A stretch of DNA of 64,000 nt from Bosea sp. (in: a-proteobacteria). GTDB lineage: Bacteria; Pseudomonadota; Alphaproteobacteria; Rhizobiales; Beijerinckiaceae. This document shows, in pieces, positions 8,847 to 18,368 of the stretch. The stretch's first letter is position 1. Every line of letters begins with the position of its first letter. The DNA lies in contig NZ_JAMLIX010000001.1 of NCBI RefSeq assembly GCF_023953965.1, positions 1 to 64,000 on the forward strand. The letters are read 5' to 3'. The notes under the pieces were generated by a model that saw only the letters and a program-made list of their open reading frames with translations, was not told the origin of the DNA and did not search any database. The position numbers and the translations under genes were made by a program.

Positions 8847-11800
8847 ATGGCCAACAGCTTGCCCTGGAGCGTGAAGGGCGTCGATCCTCGGACACGCGAT
8901 GCGGCAAAGGCGGCGGCCCGCCGGGCGGGCATGACGCTGGGCGAATGGCTCGACCAGAGGATCCGCGAGGAAAGCGGCGAGGCCCCCGCCGAGCCCGCAC
9001 CCGAGCAGCACGACATCGCAGCCCTCTCCGAGCGGCTGTCGCGGCTGTCGCTGAGCCGGACGGACACGGCCCCGCGCCGCGGAAGCCCGGCGCCCTCGCG
9101 CCAGACGATGGACAGCCTCGTCGACCAGGCGGCCGCGCTCGAGAGCATGACCCGCGAGGCCAATGCCCGCACCGCCGGCGCGCTCGAATCGATCACCCGC
9201 TGGATCGAGAAGACCGAGAGCCGGCTGTCGTCGAGCGAGCGCGGCTCAGCCGAGCGGCAGGAACGCGCCACCAGCGTCATCGCCGAGGCGATCAAGACGA
9301 TGGGCGAGCGCATCGCCGAGATCGAGCGCCGCAGCCTCGAAGCGCGGCACAGCCGCCCGGAGCCCGCGCCCCGCGCCAGCTTCAGCCGCGAGGGGCTCGC
9401 CGCCGCCGTCACCGACATCCGCACGCGCCAGCGCGCCCTCGACCATGACGAGCCGGCGGCCCCGCATCCGGCCGCGGTCGCGCCGGAGCGCATTTCGGCC
9501 CTGCGCGAGGACCTGCGCGACATCGGTTCCCGGCTCTCCTCCGAGGGGCGCCGGCCGGCGGCACCACAGCGGCCGGCCGCCCCGGTCCGAATCGACACCA
9601 GCGCCATCGAGGCCAAGATCGGAATGCTGGCCGAGCGCCTCGAGACGCTCGACCGGCGCGACCAGTTCGAGCCCCTGCTGAGGCCGCTCACCCGGATCGA
9701 GGCGGAAGTGTCGCGGCTGGCGCAGGAGCGGCCGGGCGAGAGCTACCAGCGCTTCCAGCTCGAGATCGCGCATCTGGCCGCCAAGGTCGATGCGCTGGCC
9801 GTCCGCGGCGCCCCCGCCACCAATTTCGACCCCGTGCTGCGCGACATCGCCGATCTGCGCGATCTCGTCGCTTCCGGCGGGCAGGAGCACAAGCTGGACG
9901 ACCTCGCCCGGCAGGTCTCGACGCTCGGCTTCGAGGTCGGGCGGCTGCGCGACGTCCAGCCCGACATGAGCGAATTGCGCAGCCTGTCGAACGCGATCGA
10001 CGACGTGCGCAGCGCCGTGCTGGCGCAGCGCGGGCAGGTTCCCGGCGCCGGCCTCCTGACCTCGCTTTCGGGCCAGGTCGAGGCGCTGTCGCGCAAATTC
10101 GACGAGATCTCCTCCCACAAGCTCGACGAGGCGAGCTTCCAGCGGCAGAGCGACTATCTCACCAGCCGCATCGATTCGCTGCAGCAGCGGCTCGAGACCC
10201 TCTCCGAGCAGGGGCCGTCGGCCGTGATGCGCCAGATCGAGGGGCTTTCGGGCCGGATCGAGAGCCTGGCGGCGGCAAGCCAGCTCGCGCGTGTGGTCGG
10301 CGAGGGCGCAACCGCGGTCGACCTCAATCCGATCGAGCAGATGCTGAGCCGCCTCGCCGAGAAGATCGACACCGTCGCCGCGCCCGGCGTGAGCGCCGGC
10401 TCCTTCGACGCGCTCGAACAGCAGATCTCCGGCATCGCCAGCCGCCTCGACGCCGTGGCCGCGACCCGCCCGGCCGAGACCGGCATCGAGCAGATGCTGG
10501 CCCGTCTCGCCGACAAGATCGACGAGGCCGGCGCGCCCGGCGCGAACGCCGACGTCTTCGATGCGCTCGAACAGCAGATCTCCGGCATCGCCAGCCGCCT
10601 CGACGAAGCGGCCGCGACCCGCTCGGCCGAGAACGGCATCGAGCGCACGCTGCAGGACCTCGTCGTGCACCTGCGCTCGATGCGCGAGGAAACCGCCGCC
10701 GACCGCGCGGCCCTGGTGCAGGCGGCGACCAAGGCCGCGCCCGGCCAGCACCTCGCCGAATTGTCGAGCCTGGTCAGCGGCCTGCGCGACACCCATGTCT
10801 CCTCCGACCGCGAGACCCGCGATGCGCTCGGCGCCGTCCACGGCTCGCTCGAGGCGATCATGTCGCGGCTGGCGAACCTCGAGACGGAGCTGCAGAACGA
10901 CCGGCGCACGCCCGGCCGCCTGGCCGCGGCGATGCGCGCCGAGGACATGCCCGTCCGGGCCGAGCCGGCCCCGCCCCCGCCGGTCAGCGCGGCGCCGCAG
11001 GAGCGCCTCGCCGCGCCGGCCGTCGCCGCCGTCCGCGCCGAGCCCGTGCTGCCGGCGAGCAGCGCCTTCGACATCCCGCTGGAGCCCGGCTCCGGACGCC
11101 CGCGCCCGGAGCCGGCTGCCAGTGCGGCCCAGGACCCGCAATCCGTCCGCCAGAGCCTGATCGCGGCGGCGCGCCGCTCCGCCAGGGCCGCGAGCGAGGC
11201 GGCCGCCGCGGCGCCCGCCGCCGGCGCGGAGCCCGCGGCCAAGGGTCCCGGCCGGTTCAAGGAGATCCTCGAGAAGCGCAAGCGGCCCCTGCTGCTCGGC
11301 CTCGCCGCGCTGATCCTCGCCATGGGCACCGCCCATCTCGTCACCAACTCGCTGCGCGGCGACGACGCCAGGACCGCCGGCAGCGAGGCCCGCAGCGTGA
11401 TCGCCCCGCCGGAGGCCCCGGCCGAGCCCGCGCAGCTTCCGGCCAAGGACCAGGCCTCGGCCCTGCCCGCCCAGCCGCAGGAGAGCATCGCCCAGGCGGC
11501 GCAGAACGAGGCCCAGCCGGAACAGCCTGCGACCCAGGCGGCCGCCGCGCCCGCCGCAACGGTCGCGGAGAGCGCCCCCGTGGCGGCGCCCGCGCCGGCC
11601 GAACAGGTCCAGCCCGTCACCGGGATCGGCGAGCTGCCGGCCGGCTTCGGCAGCGCCGGGCTGCGCAAGGCGGCGCTGGACGGCGATGCGCGCGCCGTCT
11701 ACGAGCTCGCGAGCAAGGCCGCCGACGGCCCGGCCGCCCAGCGCGACGCCAAGCTCGCGCTGCGCCTGTTCGAGCGGGCGGCGGCGGCGGGCCTCGCGCC

Positions 11801-12317
11801 TGCCCAGTTCCGCGTCGGCAACATGTTCGAGAAGGGCATCGGGACGCAGCGCGACCTCGCGCTCGCCCGGATCTGGTACCAGCGCGCCGCCGAGCGCGGC
11901 AACGCCAAGGCGATGCACAACCTCGCCGTGCTCCATGCCGAGGGCGCCTCGGGCAAGCCGGATTATGCGACGGCGACGGAGTGGTTCCGCCGCGCGGCCG
12001 AACACGGCGTCCGCGACAGCCAGTACAATCTCGCCGTGCTGCTCGGACGCGGCCTCGGCGCGCCGATCGACCTCTCCCAGTCCTTCGTCTGGTTCTCGGT
12101 CGCCGCCGGCCAGGGCGACGAGGATGCCGCGCGCAAGCGCGACGAGGTCGCCCAGCGCCTGAAGCCGGAGGAGCTCGCCGCCGCCAAGACGATGGCCGCG
12201 AGCTGGAAGCCGAAGACGCTCGACGCCGCCGCCAACGAGGTGACGCCCCCCGCCAAGGGCTGGGACGCCGCGCCGACCGCCGCCGCGGCCAAGCCGGCCA
12301 AGGCGTCCCGGATCTGA
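8847..12317 (+). CDS. PodJ-like polar localisation protein: coiled coil, one TM helix, periplasmic SEL1 repeats
   Basis: The start is the ATG at 8847 (MANSLPWSVKGVDPRTRDAAKAAARRAGMTLGEWL), the conserved opening of rhizobial PodJ/SEL1 proteins; 1156 aa. Residues about 50-780 are long Ala/Glu/Arg-rich coiled coil, including a 51-residue unit in tandem near 496-597. A Pro/Ala linker and one membrane segment (about 815-834, LLLGLAALILAMGTAHLV) follow. After another Ala/Pro/Gln linker come at least three SEL1 repeats (about 938-1105, e.g. AQFRVGNMFEKGIGTQRDLALARIWYQRAAERGNAKAMHNLA). The topology matches Caulobacter PodJ, a polar scaffold, but I see no C-terminal peptidoglycan-binding domain. Role and polar location are inferred from architecture. 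Confidence 0.82.
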   Translation: MANSLPWSVKGVDPRTRDAAKAAARRAGMTLGEWLDQRIREESGEAPAEPAPEQHDIAALSERLSRLSLSRTDTAPRRGSPAPSRQTMDSLVDQAAALESMTREANARTAGALESITRWIEKTESRLSSSERGSAERQERATSVIAEAIKTMGERIAEIERRSLEARHSRPEPAPRASFSREGLAAAVTDIRTRQRALDHDEPAAPHPAAVAPERISALREDLRDIGSRLSSEGRRPAAPQRPAAPVRIDTSAIEAKIGMLAERLETLDRRDQFEPLLRPLTRIEAEVSRLAQERPGESYQRFQLEIAHLAAKVDALAVRGAPATNFDPVLRDIADLRDLVASGGQEHKLDDLARQVSTLGFEVGRLRDVQPDMSELRSLSNAIDDVRSAVLAQRGQVPGAGLLTSLSGQVEALSRKFDEISSHKLDEASFQRQSDYLTSRIDSLQQRLETLSEQGPSAVMRQIEGLSGRIESLAAASQLARVVGEGATAVDLNPIEQMLSRLAEKIDTVAAPGVSAGSFDALEQQISGIASRLDAVAATRPAETGIEQMLARLADKIDEAGAPGANADVFDALEQQISGIASRLDEAAATRSAENGIERTLQDLVVHLRSMREETAADRAALVQAATKAAPGQHLAELSSLVSGLRDTHVSSDRETRDALGAVHGSLEAIMSRLANLETELQNDRRTPGRLAAAMRAEDMPVRAEPAPPPPVSAAPQERLAAPAVAAVRAEPVLPASSAFDIPLEPGSGRPRPEPAASAAQDPQSVRQSLIAAARRSARAASEAAAAAPAAGAEPAAKGPGRFKEILEKRKRPLLLGLAALILAMGTAHLVTNSLRGDDARTAGSEARSVIAPPEAPAEPAQLPAKDQASALPAQPQESIAQAAQNEAQPEQPATQAAAAPAATVAESAPVAAPAPAEQVQPVTGIGELPAGFGSAGLRKAALDGDARAVYELASKAADGPAAQRDAKLALRLFERAAAAGLAPAQFRVGNMFEKGIGTQRDLALARIWYQRAAERGNAKAMHNLAVLHAEGASGKPDYATATEWFRRAAEHGVRDSQYNLAVLLGRGLGAPIDLSQSFVWFSVAAGQGDEDAARKRDEVAQRLKPEELAAAKTMAASWKPKTLDAAANEVTPPAKGWDAAPTAAAAKPAKASRI
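10331..10636 (+). repeat. two tandem 153-bp units inside the PodJ-like gene
   Basis: The stretch beginning ATCGAGCAGATGCTG recurs with a 153-bp period (51 residues). A block of about 40 bp centred on GAACAGCAGATCTCCGGCAT is identical in both units (starting 10411 and 10564). This is a recent in-frame duplication of coiled-coil sequence. Confidence 0.85.
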
Positions 12318-12463
12318 AGCCTCGCCATGCTTTCGACGTGTTGAGGCGGCAGGCGGACGGAGCGGCTCCTTTTCGGGAACCATCTTAACCCGGACGGTCC
12401 AGGATCCGATCCGGACACATCGGCGCAGGCAAACGTCCCGCGCCCGCCTTGCGAGGGGTAAGC

Positions 12464-13393
12464 GTGCAGATCTACCTGCCGATCGCCGAGCTTCCCATCA
12501 GCGTCCTGATGGTGCTCGGCCTGAGTGGGGCGGTGGGCTTCATCTCCGGCCTGTTCGGCGTCGGCGGCGGCTTCCTGCTGACGCCGCTCCTGATCTTCCT
12601 CGACATTCCGCCGGCGGTCGCCGTCGCGACGGTGGCCGCGCAGGTCGCCGGCTCCTCGATGACCGGCGTCCTCACCTATCTCCGGCGCCGGGCGCTCGAC
12701 CTCAAGCTCGGCGGCGTCCTGGTCAGCGGCGGCATCCTCGGCACCATCCTCGGCGTCAGCTTCTTCAACGCGATGAAGCGGCTCGGCCAGCTCGAACTCG
12801 TGATCACGCTGGCTTACGTCACGCTGTTCTCGATCATCGGCGGGCTGATGCTCTACGACGCGCTGAGGGCGATGCTGCGCGTGCGGGCCGGCAAGCCCGC
12901 GCGGCTGAAGCGGCGCGGCGGCATGCATCCCTGGTGGATGGGCCTTCCGCTGCGCCAGCGCTTCTATCGCTCCGGCCTCTATTGCAGCGTGCTGCCGATC
13001 GCGCTGCTCGCCATCGTCATCGGCTTCATCGGCGCCGTGCTCGGCGTCGGCGGCGGCTTCATCCTGGTGCCGGGGCTGATCTACTTCTTCCGGATCCCGC
13101 CGGCGGTCGTCGTCGGCACCTCGCTGTTCCAGATCCTGGTGACGATGACCGGCGCCACCGTGCTGCACGCCGTCACCAACCAGTCTGTCGACATCGTGCT
13201 GGCGGTGCTGCTGCTCGTCGGCGGCGTGGTCGGCGCCCAGTTCGGCGGGCGCGCGGCGCGCAACCTCAACGTCGAATCGTTCCGGCTGCTGCTCGCGCTG
13301 CTGATCCTGTCGGTGGGCCTGCGCTTCGCGATCGAGCTGTTCATCCCGCCGAGCGAGCCTTTCTCCGTCGTCGTGCCGGAGAGCGCGCGATGA
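12464..13393 (+). CDS. TSUP-family transporter (TauE/SafE type)
   Basis: I choose the GTG at 12464, which has GAGGGG five bases upstream; the frame could open 15 bp earlier at a TTG. The 309-aa protein has eight or so hydrophobic segments in two homologous halves. Each half carries the family's glycine-rich signature (FISGLFGVGGGFLLTPLLIFLDIPP and FIGAVLGVGGGFILVPGLIYFFRIPP). TSUP proteins export sulfite, sulfoacetate or other organosulfur anions across the inner membrane. The stop overlaps the next ATG (ATGA), so the two genes are translationally coupled. The substrate is not determined by the sequence. Confidence 0.88.
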   Translation: MQIYLPIAELPISVLMVLGLSGAVGFISGLFGVGGGFLLTPLLIFLDIPPAVAVATVAAQVAGSSMTGVLTYLRRRALDLKLGGVLVSGGILGTILGVSFFNAMKRLGQLELVITLAYVTLFSIIGGLMLYDALRAMLRVRAGKPARLKRRGGMHPWWMGLPLRQRFYRSGLYCSVLPIALLAIVIGFIGAVLGVGGGFILVPGLIYFFRIPPAVVVGTSLFQILVTMTGATVLHAVTNQSVDIVLAVLLLVGGVVGAQFGGRAARNLNVESFRLLLALLILSVGLRFAIELFIPPSEPFSVVVPESAR

Positions 13394-14160
13394 GGTGGGC
13401 GGCCGCACTCCTCATCGCGCTTACGATCGGGCTTTCAGCTGCCGCGGCCCGCGCCGAGACCCTGATCGCGGCGATGTCGAGCCACCAGATCCAGATCACC
13501 TCGAACTATACCGGCAGCCAGCTCACCGTGTTCGGGCAGGTCGAGCGCGACGGGCGCACGGTCGCGCGCGGCGACCCCTACGACATCATCGTCACCGTGC
13601 GCGGCCCAAGGCGGATGCTGCTGGTGCGCAAGAAGGAACGGCTCGGCCCGATCTGGATCAACCGGACGCAGCGGCGCTTCCCCGACAACCCGGTTTTCCT
13701 GCACGTCGCCAGCAGCCGGCCGATCACGGAGATGATGGGCCCGGAGGCGGCACAGCGCGACCGGATCGGCCTGACCAATGCCGAGCGGCCGTCCGACGAC
13801 TGGATCGATCTCGATCCCGACGCGCGGCGCTTCCGCGAGAGCCTCGTGCGGATCATGCAGGGCAAGGGCCTCTACGGCTATGAGGAGCGCGGCGTCACCT
13901 TCCTGTCGAGCGCGCTGTTCAGCGCGCCGGTCGACATTCCGGCGACCGCGCCGACCGGCTCCTATACCGTCGACATCGTGCTCTATTCCGGCGGCGTGCC
14001 GCTGGCGCGGCAGCAGACCAATTTCGAGGTGATCAAGACCGGCATCGAGCAGCGCCTCGCCTCCGGCGCCTATGACTGGTCGCTGCTCTACGGGCTGATG
14101 ACGGTGCTGCTGGCGCTGTTCCTCGGCTGGGGCGCGAGCGTGGTCTTCCGGCGCGACTGA
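13390..14160 (+). CDS. TIGR02186-family secreted/membrane-anchored protein
   Basis: This 256-aa protein starts with a cleavable signal peptide (MRWAAALLIALTIGLSAAAARAETL). It has an all-beta-looking periplasmic body (HQIQITSNYTGSQLTVFGQVERDG, DIIVTVRGPRRMLLVRKKERLGPIWINR, TAPTGSYTVDIVLYSGGVPL) and ends with one membrane anchor (LLYGLMTVLLALFLGWGASVVF). The TIGR02186 family is a conserved alphaproteobacterial protein of unknown function, regularly found beside a TSUP transporter. Here the two overlap by 4 bp. A periplasmic accessory role for the transporter is likely but inferred. Confidence 0.85.
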   Translation: MRWAAALLIALTIGLSAAAARAETLIAAMSSHQIQITSNYTGSQLTVFGQVERDGRTVARGDPYDIIVTVRGPRRMLLVRKKERLGPIWINRTQRRFPDNPVFLHVASSRPITEMMGPEAAQRDRIGLTNAERPSDDWIDLDPDARRFRESLVRIMQGKGLYGYEERGVTFLSSALFSAPVDIPATAPTGSYTVDIVLYSGGVPLARQQTNFEVIKTGIEQRLASGAYDWSLLYGLMTVLLALFLGWGASVVFRRD

Positions 14161-14166
14161 AACGCG

Positions 14167-15405
14167 CTAAAACAGCTCAGCATAGGGCAGGAAGGGCGCC
14201 TCGTCGCCCGCCTCCACCGCGACGACGTCCTCGGCCAGCACGATAAGCCCGTCCGATTGCGCAAGCGAGGCGAGCGAGCCCGCCCCCTCGCCCGGATGCC
14301 GGCGCGCCACCCAGCCATCCCCGGACGGCTCCAGCGAAACGCGGAGGAATTCGCGCCGGCCGGGCTTCTTGCCATGGGCGAAGCCGAGCCTGACCGGGCG
14401 GGCGGGCGGCGGGAGATAAGCCTCCCCCGCCATCCGGGCGAGCAAGGGCCGGGCGAGGAAGGCGAAGCCGACGAAGACCGCCACGGGATTGCCCGGCAGC
14501 CCGAGGAAGGGCGTGCCGGCGACGGAGCCGAGCGCGATCGGCTTGCCCGGCTTGATCGCCACCTGCCAGAGATCGAGCCGGCCTGAGGCCAGGACCGCGT
14601 CCCGGACATGATCGGCCTCGCCGACCGAGACGCCGCCGGAGGTGAGGACGAGATCGCTCACCGCCGCCGCCTCGCGCAGGCGCCGCTCCAGCCCCGCGGC
14701 CCCGTCGCGCAGGATGCCGAGATCGGCGACATCGGCGCCGGCGCGCCTGAGCATCGCGCGCAGCATCACCCGGTTGGCGTCGTAGATCGCCGCCGGCGGA
14801 AGCGGGCGCCCCGGCTCGACGAGCTCGTCGCCGGTCGAGAACAGCGCGACGCGCGGACGGGCGCGCACCGTAACCCGCGCCAGCCCGAGCGCGGCGACGA
14901 GGCCTAGATCCTGCGGACGCAGGCGCCGCCCGGCCGGCAGCACCTCCTGCCCGCAGGCGACGTCCTCCCCCGCCAGCCGCAGATGCGCCCCGCGCCGGAT
15001 GCCCGCCGGCAGGACGACCGCGCCGTCGGCCGCGGCGACATCCTCCTGCATCACCACGGTATCGGCCCCGTCCGGAACGGCGGCGCCGGTGAAGATGCGC
15101 CAGGCGCCGTGCGCGAGCATCGCGGGCGCCTCGCCGGCAAACGTCCGGCCCAGCACCGGCAGGCAGGTCTCGGCCCCGGCCGCGAGATCGGCGAAGCGGA
15201 CCGCGTAGCCGTCCACCGCGGCATTGGCGAAAGGCGGCAGGTCGCGCGGCGCGATGACCGCCTGCGCCAGCACATGGCCATCGGCTTCGGCGAGGGGCAG
15301 CGCCGCGGTGCCCGGGAGCGGGACGGCGCGCGCGACCGCCCTGGCCGCAGCCTCGTCGAGCGTGACGAGCCCCGACCCGTGCCGGCCGCCGCCCAGCCGC
15401 GTCAT
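14167..15405 (-). CDS. moeA: molybdopterin molybdotransferase MoeA
   Basis: This 412-aa enzyme inserts molybdate into adenylylated molybdopterin. MoeA hallmarks are DLPPFANAAVDGYAVR (about 59-75), RIFTGAAVPDGADTVVMQED, the MogA-like domain TSGGVSVGEADHVRD, IKPGKPIALG and the GLPGNPVAVFVGF loop, then the C-terminal beta domain (REFLRVSLEP). Length is normal for the family. It is separated from mobA by tusA-like, mrp and SRPBCC genes on the other strand, so it is probably its own transcript and converges with the TIGR02186 gene 6 bp away. Confidence 0.95.
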   Translation of the reverse strand: MTRLGGGRHGSGLVTLDEAAARAVARAVPLPGTAALPLAEADGHVLAQAVIAPRDLPPFANAAVDGYAVRFADLAAGAETCLPVLGRTFAGEAPAMLAHGAWRIFTGAAVPDGADTVVMQEDVAAADGAVVLPAGIRRGAHLRLAGEDVACGQEVLPAGRRLRPQDLGLVAALGLARVTVRARPRVALFSTGDELVEPGRPLPPAAIYDANRVMLRAMLRRAGADVADLGILRDGAAGLERRLREAAAVSDLVLTSGGVSVGEADHVRDAVLASGRLDLWQVAIKPGKPIALGSVAGTPFLGLPGNPVAVFVGFAFLARPLLARMAGEAYLPPPARPVRLGFAHGKKPGRREFLRVSLEPSGDGWVARRHPGEGAGSLASLAQSDGLIVLAEDVVAVEAGDEAPFLPYAELF

Positions 15406-15581
15406 CGCGGCCCCCGCCTGCCTCGGCCTCCCGACCGCATCGCCGCCTGCTCCCTCCTGATCACCGCCCCTTCATCGTCGCCGCGGCAGGTCCGGTCAAG
15501 CGGCCTGCGGCATGGCGTCGGTTGCCCCGGCCGGGACCGCCGTCCTATGAAGCAGCCTGACGACAACGGCTCGGCGCGACC

Positions 15582-15838
15582 ATGGATTCGATACCGCTCG
15601 ACCTGCGCGGCCTGAAATGCCCGCTTCCCGCGCTGCGCGTGCGCAAGGCGCTTCGCGCCGCGCCGGCCGGGAGCGTGCTCGTCGTGCACTGCACCGATCC
15701 GATGGCGGCGATCGACCTGCCGAACCTGGCACGCGAGACGGGAAGCCTGATCGAGCGGCAAGGCGACGCGGACGGCGCCATCGTCTTCCATATCCGCAAG
15801 GCGGCCCGGGGCCGCGCCAGCGAACGGAGTCCAGCGAC

Positions 15839-15842
<4 letters not shown>
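15582..15842 (+). CDS. TusA-family sulfur carrier protein
   Basis: This 86-aa protein has the diagnostic DLRGLKCPLPALRVRKAL stretch with the sulfur-accepting cysteine C13 in the CPxP motif, and the two-layer TusA fold pattern (VLVVHCTDPMAAIDLPNLARETG). TusA-like proteins relay persulfide sulfur, for example to tRNA thiolation or molybdenum-cofactor biosynthesis. The position between moeA and mrp suits sulfur delivery for cofactor assembly. Its stop overlaps the mrp start (ATGA), so the two are coupled. Confidence 0.88.
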
Positions 15843-16954
<1,112 letters not shown>

Positions 16955-16980
16955 CGCCGGCCCCGCACGGCATCGGCGGC

Positions 16981-17014
16981 TTGACATACACGGAAATTTG
17001 TTCTGTTTTTGTTC
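16981..17014 (+). promoter_or_regulatory. promoter -35 and LexA (SOS) box upstream of the SRPBCC gene
   Basis: A consensus -35 (TTGACA, 16981-16986) is followed at promoter distance by GTTCTGTTTTTGTTC (17000-17014). That is an exact GTTC-N7-GTTC alphaproteobacterial LexA operator overlying the expected -10 region. It lies 38 bp before the SRPBCC start (17053), which has its own AGGGGAAGG ribosome-binding site. LexA repression is inferred from the motif. Confidence 0.55.
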
Positions 17015-17052
17015 TTGATATCGACCTGGGATGATCCGCATAGGGGAAGGCC

Positions 17053-17454
17053 ATGCCCATCCATCGCGCCCGCCATATCGGCATCGGCATCGAGCGCCCG
17101 GTCGAGGAGGTCTATGCCTTCCTCGCCGATCCGGCGAATTTTCCGCGCTGGGCCGAGGGGCTCGGCCACAGCTTCGTGCCGGTGGAGGGCATGACCTGGC
17201 GGGCCGAGACGCCGATGGGGCCGATGCGCATCCTGTTCAGCGAGCCGAACAACCATGGCGTGCTCGACCATGCGGTCATCCCCGAGCACGGCCCGGCCAT
17301 GCACAACCCGATGCGCGTCGTCGCCAATGGCGAGGGGGCGGAGGTCGTCTTCACGCTGTTCCAGCGCGAGGACATGTCCGACGATGCGATGGCGCGCGAT
17401 GCAGCCATGGTCGCCCGCGATCTCGCGGCGCTGAAGGCGCTGCTGGAAGGCTGA
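17053..17454 (+). CDS. SRPBCC (START/Bet v1-like) family protein
   Basis: This 133-aa protein has the polyketide-cyclase/START N-terminal pattern ARHIGIGIERPVEEVYAFLADPANFPRWAEGL, a central beta sheet and a C-terminal helix (DDAMARDAAMVARDLAALKALLEG) that closes the hydrophobic cavity. Members bind small hydrophobic ligands; no catalytic motif can be assigned. AGGGGAAGGCC precedes the ATG. A LexA-type operator sits over the likely promoter, which would make this a DNA-damage-inducible gene. That is unusual for the family and unproven. Confidence 0.85.
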   Translation: MPIHRARHIGIGIERPVEEVYAFLADPANFPRWAEGLGHSFVPVEGMTWRAETPMGPMRILFSEPNNHGVLDHAVIPEHGPAMHNPMRVVANGEGAEVVFTLFQREDMSDDAMARDAAMVARDLAALKALLEG

Positions 17455-17469
17455 GGCGGCAGCCGGGCC

Positions 17470-17541
17470 GATCAGGAACCACGCTGTCATTCCGGGGCGC
17501 GCCGCAGGCGTGAACCCGGAATGACAGGGGTGGTTCTGATC
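17470..17541. repeat. dispersed palindromic element, copy 1 (GTCATTCCGGG family)
   Basis: Perfect 12-bp arms TGTCATTCCGGG / CCCGGAATGACA (17485-17496 and 17515-17526) sit inside a second, outer pair (GATCAGGAACCAC / GTGGTTCTGATC, one bulge) spanning 17470-17541. It lies between the convergent SRPBCC and mobA genes and may act as a bidirectional terminator. It shares its arms with copies near 22720, 26299 and 55297. Confidence 0.85.
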
Positions 17542-17569
17542 GGGAACAATCCGCAAGCGTCCACACTGC

Positions 17570-18211
17570 CTACACCGCCTCCGCCGCCAGCCGCTCGGCC
17601 TCAACGAGGTCCTCCGGCGTGTTGACGTTGAAGAAGGGATCGAGCGGCTTTGCCGGCCAGTCCGCGACGGCGACGCCCTGCCCCTCGATCAGGCGGCCGA
17701 GCCTGCGTTCCCCTGCGGCCAGGGCGCGGCGCAGCTCGTCCCGCAGCCCCACCGGCCAGAGGCAGACGGCATAGTGCCGGCGCCCGGCCGATGCGGCGCA
17801 GGCGAGCGGCAGGCCCGCGGCGGCACGCGCCTGCCGCAGCCGCCGGGCGAGATCGCCCGGAATGAAGGGCGTGTCGGCCGCGACGCTGAGCAGGCTGCCG
17901 GCATCGGGCCGGTGCGCGGCGGCCCAGTCGAGCCCCGAGAGGACGCCCGCGAGCGGACCGGCGAAATCCGGCACGGCATCGGCGACGACCGGCAGGCCGA
18001 AGCCCATGAGCCGCGCGGGGTCACCGTTGGCGCTGATGAGGAGGCCGTCGCACTGGCCCCGCAGGCGCTCGACGACATGGGCGAGGATCGGCCGGCCGGC
18101 GAGCGGCATCAGGGCCTTGTCGCCGCCGCCCATCCGCAGGGCGCGGCCACCCGCGAGGATCAGGCCGATGATCGGCGCCTCTGCCATTCCGGTCATGCCG
18201 GTTTCTGCCAT
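17570..18211 (-). CDS. mobA: molybdenum cofactor guanylyltransferase MobA
   Basis: The GTP-binding signature LILAGGRALRMGGGDKALMPLAGRPILAHVVERL and metal/nucleotide motifs ADAVPDFAGPLAGVLSGLDWA and LLSVAADTPFIPGDLARRL define MobA, which attaches GMP to Mo-molybdopterin to make the bis-MGD type cofactor. The C-terminal FFNVNTPEDLVEAERL is typical. I give the ATG at 18211; ATGs at 18196 and 18187 (8 residues before the GG loop) are equally possible because none has a clear ribosome-binding site. With moeA it supplies late molybdenum-cofactor steps. Confidence 0.93.
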   Translation of the reverse strand: MAETGMTGMAEAPIIGLILAGGRALRMGGGDKALMPLAGRPILAHVVERLRGQCDGLLISANGDPARLMGFGLPVVADAVPDFAGPLAGVLSGLDWAAAHRPDAGSLLSVAADTPFIPGDLARRLRQARAAAGLPLACAASAGRRHYAVCLWPVGLRDELRRALAAGERRLGRLIEGQGVAVADWPAKPLDPFFNVNTPEDLVEAERLAAEAV

Positions 18212-18368
18212 GGACGGCACCGCCGCGCCAGAGGCGGCCGACGGCCAAGATGCCGGCTGAGTGTTGCGCCGCACCTACAGCCGGGCGGGCCGGCAGCCGC
18301 TAGGGTTGGCGCCGGCTCACCCCGGACGGCCGGTGCGGGCATCGAGGCCCGTGACCTTGCCGGAACGC

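Noticed and set aside
9246..12383. 1045-aa minus-strand open frame opposite the PodJ-like gene
   Set aside because: Low-complexity Gly/Arg/Ala shadow created by GC-rich codon bias; the plus strand has conserved SEL1 repeats and a membrane helix.
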